A DNA stretch of 7,536 nucleotides from CAYGWP01 sp964353455 (lineage in GTDB: Bacteria; Planctomycetota; Phycisphaerae; FEN-1346). The position numbers and the translations under genes are program-made. Under the pieces are notes generated by a model. That model was not told the DNA's origin. It saw only the letters and a program-made list of their open reading frames with translations, and searched no databases. The stretch lies in the NCBI GenBank assembly GCA_964353455.1, contig CAYGWP010000368.1, positions 1-7,536 of the forward strand, in the 5' to 3' direction. Below are positions 6,779 to 7,536 of this stretch, piece by piece. Position 1 is the stretch's first letter. Every line of letters starts with the position of its first letter.

Positions 6779-7536
6779 ATGAGAATGAAACACCATCCTA
6801 GTACTACAGCGCCACTTAGCGCGGCGGGTCTCCGCACCCGCCGCGCGGACCTTGATTTCGACCGCGCCAGTCGCGCGGTGGGTACGGAGACCCACCGCGC
6901 AAAGGCCAAGTGGCGCTGTAGCACTCGACGTGGAAGCATCTACATAGCCGTGCTCGGCGCGGCGATGCTGGTGTCGCTGATCGGCCTTGCGGCCATGCTG
7001 GCGCTGCGGATCGAGAACCGGGCCGCAGGGAACCTCAATGACCTGGCCGATGCCCGCAACTGCGCCCAGGCGGCCCTGGAGATGGGCATGTTCTGGATGA
7101 GCCGGGACCCGCAGTGGCGCACGAATCGCCCGAACGGCGTCTGGGCGACAGACGTCCCCCTGGGCCGCGGAAAGTTCACGCTCGAGGCATACGACCCAAT
7201 AGACAAGGACATCGCCGTCGGCCAGAACGACCCCGTCGTGCTGACCGGCACAGGCACCAGGGGCAGCGCCAGGTGCAAACTCCAGGTCCGGCTGGATATC
7301 CAGCAGACGCTCGGCGGGTGCCTTGAGGTCGCCATGCACAGCCGGCACAACACGACACTGGACGCCGCCACCGTCAACGCCGACCAGCCCATCACCGCCA
7401 ACACCGACATCGAGGGGAAGAACGGCGCGGCCATCTACGCCAACGTCGAGGCGACCGGTAATATCAAGGGCGGAACATACTACGGGGCCACCCGAAAAGC
7501 CGCAACAGCCCGCCTGATGCCCGATCCCGCCGGCGC
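6779..7536 (+). CDS. GspK/PilX-like minor pilin with a leader lengthened by an inserted element; C-terminus cut by the window edge
   Basis: 252 complete codons are visible from the ATG at 6779, open to the right edge. Residues 1-7 (MRMKHHP) are followed by 42 residues encoded by the repeat element at 6800-6925. Residues 50-52 (RRG) then precede a hydrophobic helix SIYIAVLGAAMLVSLIGLAA (53-72), with an amphipathic continuation (LRIENRAAGNLNDLADARNCAQAALEMGMFWM). Predicted cleavage is Gly52|Ser53. Mature position 5 is Ala57 rather than Glu, as is usual for GspK, which caps the pseudopilus tip. From about residue 185, polar Gly/Asn/Thr/Val stretches suggest a beta-helix-like or repetitive surface domain, incomplete here. 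The gene starts six bases after the PKD pilin's stop and lacks a strong ribosome site. A downstream GTG at 6950 is in frame, but starting there would remove the first part of the membrane helix. GspK versus PilX cannot be decided on this fragment. Confidence 0.8.
   Translation, partial: MRMKHHPSTTAPLSAAGLRTRRADLDFDRASRAVGTETHRAKAKWRCSTRRGSIYIAVLGAAMLVSLIGLAAMLALRIENRAAGNLNDLADARNCAQAALEMGMFWMSRDPQWRTNRPNGVWATDVPLGRGKFTLEAYDPIDKDIAVGQNDPVVLTGTGTRGSARCKLQVRLDIQQTLGGCLEVAMHSRHNTTLDAATVNADQPITANTDIEGKNGAAIYANVEATGNIKGGTYYGATRKAATARLMPDPAG
6800..6817. repeat. Left terminal inverted repeat of the element
   Basis: AGTACTACAGCGCCACTT. It pairs with the right end at 17 of 18 positions; the single difference is A versus G at the fourth base. 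Confidence 0.85.
6819..6846. repeat. Left internal hairpin of the element
   Basis: A perfect 11-bp stem (GCGCGGCGGGT with its complement) closes a 6-base loop CTCCGC. The stem is almost entirely G-C and would be very stable as RNA or as single-stranded DNA. Confidence 0.85.
6873..6900. repeat. Right internal hairpin of the element
   Basis: A perfect 11-bp stem (GCGCGGTGGGT with its complement) closes a 6-base loop ACGGAG. Both stem halves changed together relative to the left hairpin (C-G to T-A at the seventh stem pair), so pairing is preserved. Confidence 0.85.
6908..6925. repeat. Right terminal inverted repeat of the element
   Basis: AAGTGGCGCTGTAGCACT, the inverted copy of the left end with one mismatch. 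It finishes exactly on a codon boundary of the host gene, directly before the codons for the RRG that precedes the pilin helix. Confidence 0.85.

Larger units (their letters stand above)
6800..6925. mobile_element. REPIN/MITE-like non-autonomous element inserted in frame in the pilin leader
   Basis: A 126-base inverted-repeat unit. Its ends are 18-base inverted repeats (6800-6817 and 6908-6925) differing at one position. Inside are two separate hairpins (6819-6846 and 6873-6900), which are also inverted copies of each other with few changes. A 26-base centre separates them. The spacing from end repeat to hairpin is one base on the left (A) and seven on the right (AAAGGCC). It encodes no transposase. 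No target-site duplication is visible in the flanks, which fits REP/REPIN-type elements better than DDE-transposase MITEs, but an old insertion could have lost one. The length is a multiple of three and reads through without a stop in the host gene's frame. I do not recognise the specific family. Confidence 0.8.

Noticed and set aside
6791..6935. Target-site duplication flanking the 126-base element
   Set aside because: The left flank (CACCATCCT) and right flank (CGACGTGG) share no direct repeat, so none is claimed.
5198..7348. A very long minus-strand open frame (716 codons) opposite the pilin genes
   Set aside because: It is antisense to three well-supported pilin genes and reads as Arg/Ala/Gly-rich low-complexity protein with no recognisable domain, as expected from GC-rich codon bias.
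1..7536. CRISPR arrays, tRNA or rRNA genes
   Set aside because: No regularly spaced direct repeats, cloverleaf-like segments or conserved rRNA stretches were seen on either strand.

Overview
The window is a GC-rich bacterial segment holding two divergent gene clusters for a type IV pilus-like or type II secretion-like (pseudopilus) machine. The pilin-like N-termini, including Ala at the -1 cleavage position, and the 'DDVDDYxGW..SPPQ' segment of one minor pilin resemble what I recall from Planctomycetota (Phycisphaerae-like) genomes. That placement is inference; there is no rRNA or other marker to confirm it.

Left cluster (minus strand, about 3546 down to 1). A membrane-bound PAS-containing sensor histidine kinase comes first, then a small stand-alone STAS-domain protein, then a GspE/PilB-type assembly ATPase cut by the left edge. 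The genes are packed like one transcript: one base separates the kinase stop from the STAS start, and the STAS stop overlaps the ATPase start (GTGA). A phospho-signalling module and a STAS switch protein therefore sit directly upstream of the motor gene. The motor's N-terminus is an MshEN-type domain, the fold that in other ATPases can bind cyclic-di-GMP.

Centre (about 3547-3840). This is a 294-base divergent intergenic region with no convincing gene. It holds a perfect 22-base palindrome at 3768-3789 and an AT-rich patch upstream of the kinase, and probably carries promoters for both clusters.

Right cluster (plus strand, 3841 to the right edge). Four pilin-like genes lie head to tail, with two 4-base start/stop overlaps (GTGA, ATGA) and a 6-base gap. 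They are a short GspH/FimT-like pseudopilin, a large GspJ/PilW-like protein with a long beta-rich C-terminal extension, a GspI/PilV-like protein ending in a PKD domain, and a GspK/PilX-like protein cut by the right edge. The likely model is that these minor pilins form or prime a tip complex that the GspE-type ATPase polymerises. The platform protein, major pilin and prepilin peptidase are not in view.

The most unusual item is a 126-base non-autonomous element at 6800-6925, with 18-base terminal inverted repeats and two internal hairpins whose loops are complementary. It sits inside the leader-coding part of the GspK/PilX-like gene. It is exactly 42 codons long, has no stop in the gene's frame, and replaces nothing: deleting it restores a short, ordinary prepilin leader. 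This looks like a REPIN/MITE-type insertion that has been domesticated, or at least tolerated, as protein-coding sequence.
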